Shown: piece after piece, positions 5,250 through 7,458 of the stretch
How the letters are laid out: each line of letters starts with the position of its first letter
How positions within the stretch are numbered: the first letter of the stretch is position 1
Assembly (NCBI GenBank): GCA_027036755.1
Contig: JALWDV010000705.1
Span: forward strand, 1-7,458
Origin: Anaerolineae bacterium
GTDB taxonomy: Bacteria; Chloroflexota; Anaerolineae; J102
Direction: 5' to 3'
Length of the DNA: 7,458 nt
Position numbers and translations under genes: made by a program
The notes under the pieces: model-generated
The model's database searches: none
Seen by the model: only the letters and a program-made list of their open reading frames with translations
What the model was told of the DNA's origin: nothing

Positions 5250-5525
5250 TCAGGCCGCCTGTTTGAGCATCTGCGCGATGGTTGGGCGCGGCGCAATATA
5301 CCAAACCTTTTGCTTCAGCGATTCCAACTGCTTCCCTTTTTCAAATTGAGCTTTCTCACGAGACTTTAGTTTCAGAAACGTTTCGACGGCTCTTTCGTCG
5401 TTCATAGTCGCCTCTTTTTCTTTGTGGAATAGAGCCTTGATTCGTTGGGCGGCCCGGATTTTCGCCAACATGACGGGGTTTTGTTCCTGGGGCGCCTGGA
5501 CTTGTTCCTTTTGAGCGTCTGCCAT
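5250..5525 (-). CDS. Small charged helical protein of unknown function
   Basis: The product has 91 residues, rich in Lys, Glu, Gln and Ala, with no membrane segment and no Cys. Residues 15-70 are predicted by eye to be mostly helical, with possible coiled-coil stretches (for example L-K-S-R-E-K-A-Q-F-E-K-G-K-Q at 53-66). I recognise no family. The start at 5525 is supported by GAGGTG five bases upstream; an internal ATG would give a 51-residue form and is less likely. The gene has its own promoter (5609-5638) and terminator (5183-5219), so it is a stand-alone unit downstream of the iron permease gene. The strong promoter suggests it is well expressed. Its function cannot be inferred from its neighbours. 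Confidence 0.75.
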   Translation of the reverse strand: MADAQKEQVQAPQEQNPVMLAKIRAAQRIKALFHKEKEATMNDERAVETFLKLKSREKAQFEKGKQLESLKQKVWYIAPRPTIAQMLKQAA

Positions 5526-5608
5526 ATCCGCACCTCAGCGGCAAGGAGTTGGTGGTGTGCGCTTCTTTGCGCAGGCGGACAAATCAACTGGACGATTCCA
5601 GCATCAAG

Positions 5609-5638
5609 ATTATAGCACGGGATAACTCGCCCCGGCAA
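5609..5638 (-). promoter_or_regulatory. Sigma-70-type promoter for the small charged protein
   Basis: On the minus strand TTGCCG (5638-5633) and TATAAT (5614-5609) are 18 bp apart. The -10 box is extended by TG at the right position (TGCTATAAT, 5617-5609). A start near 5602 leaves a leader of about 76 nt, with a small TGCGC-N6-GCGCA hairpin before the GAGGTG ribosome-binding site. Confidence 0.75.
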
Positions 5639-5661
5639 AGGAAGCAAGCTTCCAAACGCTC

Positions 5662-6489
5662 TCATGCAGGCTGACGCCGGGCCGGAACGTTCGTCATCAA
5701 GCGTAGTGAGATGACGATGAACGCCAGATAGCCAATATAAGCCAACGCCTCGGTGAGGGATGGGCTGCTATTGTAGCCGACCAGGGTTTTGAGAAGCTGG
5801 CCGGGAATCGAGGCTTCATCCAGGATATGGTTGATGTTCCAGAGGGGATCGACGACGGCCGGAATCCAGCCGATTTCGTTGAACTCATGCACGCCATGGG
5901 CCACCAGGCCCGCGGCGAAGATCAGCAGCAGAATGCTGGTCACCTTGAAAAAGCGCTTGAGATCGAGCTGGATGCTGGAGGCGTAGAGCAGCCATCCCAA
6001 AATCGCCGCCGTCGCCAGGCCCAGCCCGGCCCCAAACAGCGTCTTCGATCCGCCCACAGAGAAGGCGGCCGCGGTGAGAAACAGGCCCAATTCGACGCCC
6101 TCCCGGATGACCACAATCAAAGCCAGGAAGAAAAGAGAGAGGAAGGGCGCCCGCTTGCCAGTCGTTGAGACGTCAGCCTCCAGCTCCAGCGATTGTCTCA
6201 TGGCCGAGGACTTGCGTTTCATCCAGAAAATCATCCAGGTGAGCACGCCCGCGGCCAACAGCATGGTCGTTCCCTCGAATATCTTTTCGGCGTCTCCCTC
6301 CAGTTCAGCGCCGACGCGATAAAGCGCGATGGCGGCGAGCAGACTGAGAATGCCGGCAACGCCCGCGCCCAGCCAGACGGCCGGGATAAGACGCTCGCGG
6401 TCGAACTTGTAGAGCGCGCCAATGATGACGCCCAGCACTAACGCCGCTTCCAGCCCCTCGCGCAGGGCGAGCAGAGCGGATGCGAACAT
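5662..6489 (-). CDS. FTR1-family high-affinity iron permease
   Basis: The 275-residue integral membrane protein has about seven transmembrane helices, the usual size and topology of the FTR1/EfeU permease domain. The two diagnostic R-E-G-x-E motifs are both intact: R10-E-G-L-E14 in helix 1 and R129-E-G-V-E133 in helix 4. These Glu residues are thought to ligand Fe(III) during transport. F-E-G-T-T (71-75) is a further conserved acidic site. It lacks the long periplasmic extension found in some bacterial versions, and no EfeO or EfeB gene is visible nearby, so the iron-oxidising partner is unknown. The start at 6489 is fixed by a near-ideal AAGGAGGTG five bases upstream. It follows the NifX-domain gene by 70 bp on the same strand, probably in one transcript. 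No Fur-box-like palindrome was recognised. Confidence 0.93.
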   Translation of the reverse strand: MFASALLALREGLEAALVLGVIIGALYKFDRERLIPAVWLGAGVAGILSLLAAIALYRVGAELEGDAEKIFEGTTMLLAAGVLTWMIFWMKRKSSAMRQSLELEADVSTTGKRAPFLSLFFLALIVVIREGVELGLFLTAAAFSVGGSKTLFGAGLGLATAAILGWLLYASSIQLDLKRFFKVTSILLLIFAAGLVAHGVHEFNEIGWIPAVVDPLWNINHILDEASIPGQLLKTLVGYNSSPSLTEALAYIGYLAFIVISLRLMTNVPARRQPA

Positions 6490-6494
6490 AAATG

Positions 6495-6503
6495 CACCTC
6501 CTT
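6495..6503 (-). promoter_or_regulatory. Strong Shine-Dalgarno of the iron permease gene
   Basis: AAGGAGGTG on the minus strand, five bases before ATG 6489. It is the best ribosome-binding site in the window and contrasts with the leaderless-type starts at 1408 and 1454. Just upstream, 6503-6559 contains an alternating CA/GT-rich run (about 6514-6528) of no known role. Confidence 0.85.
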
Positions 6504-6559
6504 ATCTGAAGTTGTGTGTGTGGTGTCGTGTGTGGGAAAAAGCTGATGCTATCGGTCGG

Positions 6560-6898
6560 TTAGCCTTCGAGATAAGCGCGTAGCGCTTCTTCCGGCGTTT
6601 TTTTATCGGTCAGCACCGCGTCGATTCCAAATTTCTGGGCCAGCTTGCGCTTGCTCTCTTCGCCCATGCGCCGCCCGATGAAGACCGCGCATTCGGGCAA
6701 GAGATCGATGATGAGCCTGGGGTCGTCATGGTGCTGATGCGCCTTGCCCTGGCCTGCGCCGTAAGGATTTTTGCGTTCTTCCACCAGATCGCCCTGAGGC
6801 GAATAGAGCAAATAGAGAGGAGCGATGCCGAAATGGCCGCCCCAGAGACGTCCTTTGCCATCGGTGGCGATGGCGATGAGGGTTCGTTCCGTGACCAT
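6560..6898 (-). CDS. NifX/NifB-domain (dinitrogenase iron-molybdenum cofactor-type) protein
   Basis: The 112-residue product fits the small NifX/NifB/MTH1175-type fold that binds Fe-S or FeMo-cofactor precursors in nitrogenase systems; many members in non-fixing organisms have unknown roles. It opens with a strand I-A-I-A-T-D-G-K-G, followed by G-H-F-G-I-A-P (21-27), the typical H-F-G motif. A metal-ligand-like cluster H54-Q-H-H-D-D follows, then C70 and the R-R-M-G-E turn. No nif gene is present here, so nitrogen fixation should not be inferred. Its position directly before an iron permease suggests iron handling or sensing. The start at 6898 has only a weak purine stretch (AAAAGAA) upstream. 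A repeat element beginning at 6927 lies just before the gene, and no clear promoter was found between them. Confidence 0.8.
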   Translation of the reverse strand: MVTERTLIAIATDGKGRLWGGHFGIAPLYLLYSPQGDLVEERKNPYGAGQGKAHQHHDDPRLIIDLLPECAVFIGRRMGEESKRKLAQKFGIDAVLTDKKTPEEALRAYLEG

Positions 6899-7246
6899 GT
6901 TCTTTTCGAGATGATGAGAGAATCAAGGTAACTGCTAAGGTAGTCTGTCTGTTTTCGGTGGCTTGGCTTCTGCTGCGGCAGGCCCCTCTCAGTCCCCCCC
7001 CGCAAGCGGTGGGGAGGGCTCTCCGCCTGCAAAAAGCTTTGCAAATCAGCGGCCCCCTCTCCCGCAAAGGAGCGGAGCGACTGGGCGAGGGAGGGCTGGG
7101 GTGGGGGCCAAGTCCAGCGGCCAAGGCTGCAAAACTGACGAACGCTGTCTTGAACGTTGGCTCAGCAGGCCTATCTTAGTAGTTCGACAATGTCAAATTC
7201 CCTCCAAATACATCCAGCAAGTTCAAATTTTGCCGGGTGACAAGCC
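6899..7246. other. Gene-free region upstream of the NifX-domain gene
   Basis: This region holds the composite hairpin element at 6927-7184 and then about 60 bp of A/T-richer sequence leading into the giant palindrome. The words around 7200-7240 (GAATTT, CAAATTTTG) resemble the sequence beside repeat copy A at about 145-170, so the repeat unit may extend beyond its hairpins. No gene is seen on either strand. Confidence 0.7.
6927..7184. repeat. Composite hairpin element with GTAACTGCTAAGG-type ends
   Basis: The left end GGTAACTGCTAAGGTAG and the reverse complement of the right end (AACTACTAAGATAG, 7184-7171) match imperfectly. Further inside, GTCTGTTTTCGGTGGCTTGGC and GTCAGTTTTGCAGCCTTGGC continue the inverted match. 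The interior has two C/G-rich hairpins (about 6990-7020 and 7053-7095), separated by CTGC...GCAAATCAGCGGCCCC. That segment aligns with the linker of repeat copies A and B. No convincing target duplication was found. The ends are the same type as those of the 2201-2344 element. Confidence 0.65.
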
Positions 7247-7458
7247 CCCCTCCCGGCCTCCCCCCGCTTCGGCTGGCGCCTTGCAGGGGGAGGAGCCGCT
7301 GGTTTGCCAATCTGTTTGGCAGATGGACGTCTCCCTCCCCCGAACACGAGCGCAGCGAGTATCGGGGGAGGGAGACGTCCATCTGCCAAACAGATTGGCA
7401 AACCAGCGGCTCCTCCCCCTGCAAGGCGTCAGCCGAAGCGGGGGGAGGCCGGGAGGGG
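7247..7458. repeat. Giant nested palindrome, copy B (at least 212 bp, runs off window)
   Basis: Centred between 7352 and 7353, nearly every base from 7247 pairs with its mirror up to 7458, with only a couple of mismatches near 7275/7430. The centre is an 18-bp stem (7326-7343 and 7362-7379) with an 18-nt loop. Each arm carries ATCTG-N5-CAGAT, GGCAAACCAGCGGCTCC and a CTCCCCC/GGGGGAG hairpin with a 21-nt loop. It is a full two-armed version of copy A at positions 1-140. It could form a cruciform in DNA or a long self-paired RNA. The right edge is cut by the window. Confidence 0.9.

Noticed and set aside
5526..5602. Riboswitch in the leader of the small charged protein
   Set aside because: Only a 5-bp hairpin is visible in about 76 nt, and no known aptamer motif was recognised.
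6507..6540. GT/CA-rich run as a phase-variation tract
   Set aside because: The dinucleotide units are few and interrupted, and they lie between genes outside the -10/-35 positions of any promoter I can see.
6560..6898. Evidence of nitrogen fixation
   Set aside because: The NifX-type domain is common in organisms without nitrogenase, and no other nif gene is in the window.
7247..7458. CRISPR array or phage attachment site
   Set aside because: There are no regularly spaced direct repeats or spacers and no integrase nearby. The structure is a mirror-type inverted palindrome.

Overview
The window looks like chromosomal DNA of a GC-rich, repeat-rich bacterium. I favour a Chloroflexota (Anaerolineae-like) lineage. 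The reasons are the style of the proteins, an RsmD whose catalytic loop reads A-P-P-Q-Y instead of D/N-P-P-Y/F, and many short-word hairpin repeats between genes. This is inference from recall, not a database result, and only moderately sure. No tRNA, rRNA, CRISPR array, transposase, phage gene or recognised defence system is visible.

Layout. (1) Positions 1-140 hold one half of a nested-hairpin repeat whose other copy is the giant palindrome at 7247-7458. (2) On the minus strand a small membrane protein (845-1408) overlaps rsmD (276-848) by ATGA. Divergent from them is a YhhN/TMEM86-family membrane protein (1454-2200, plus). Both divergent promoters have a -10 box 6-7 nt before the ATG, which suggests leaderless mRNAs. 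(3) A 144-bp hairpin element with inverted ends and a 6-bp target duplication sits exactly between the stop codons of the convergent genes at 2200 and 2354. (4) A four-gene minus-strand operon runs from 4340 to 2354: an integral membrane protein, a PPK2-type polyphosphate kinase, an Arg/Lys/Ser-rich protein, and a two-helix membrane protein. (5) Positions 4341-5182 are a gene-free block of palindromic elements, ending in a clean 210-bp MITE-like insertion with 11-bp perfect inverted ends and a 9-bp target duplication. (6) A second minus-strand cluster runs from 6898 to 5250: a NifX/NifB-domain protein, an FTR1-type iron permease, then (from its own promoter and with its own terminator) a small charged protein. 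(7) Positions 6899-7458 are again gene-free and carry two nested-hairpin elements.

Functional reading. The genes are housekeeping or accessory metabolism: rRNA methylation, polyphosphate/nucleotide phosphotransfer, iron uptake and Fe-cofactor handling, and ether-lipid-type membrane chemistry. The less ordinary content is the intergenic DNA. It has at least two elements with target-site duplications, a palindrome of at least 212 bp whose hairpin loops are inverted relative to its sister copy while the stems are kept (with one compensatory base-pair change), and a word, GAGCGSAGCGA, shared by three otherwise different repeat families.
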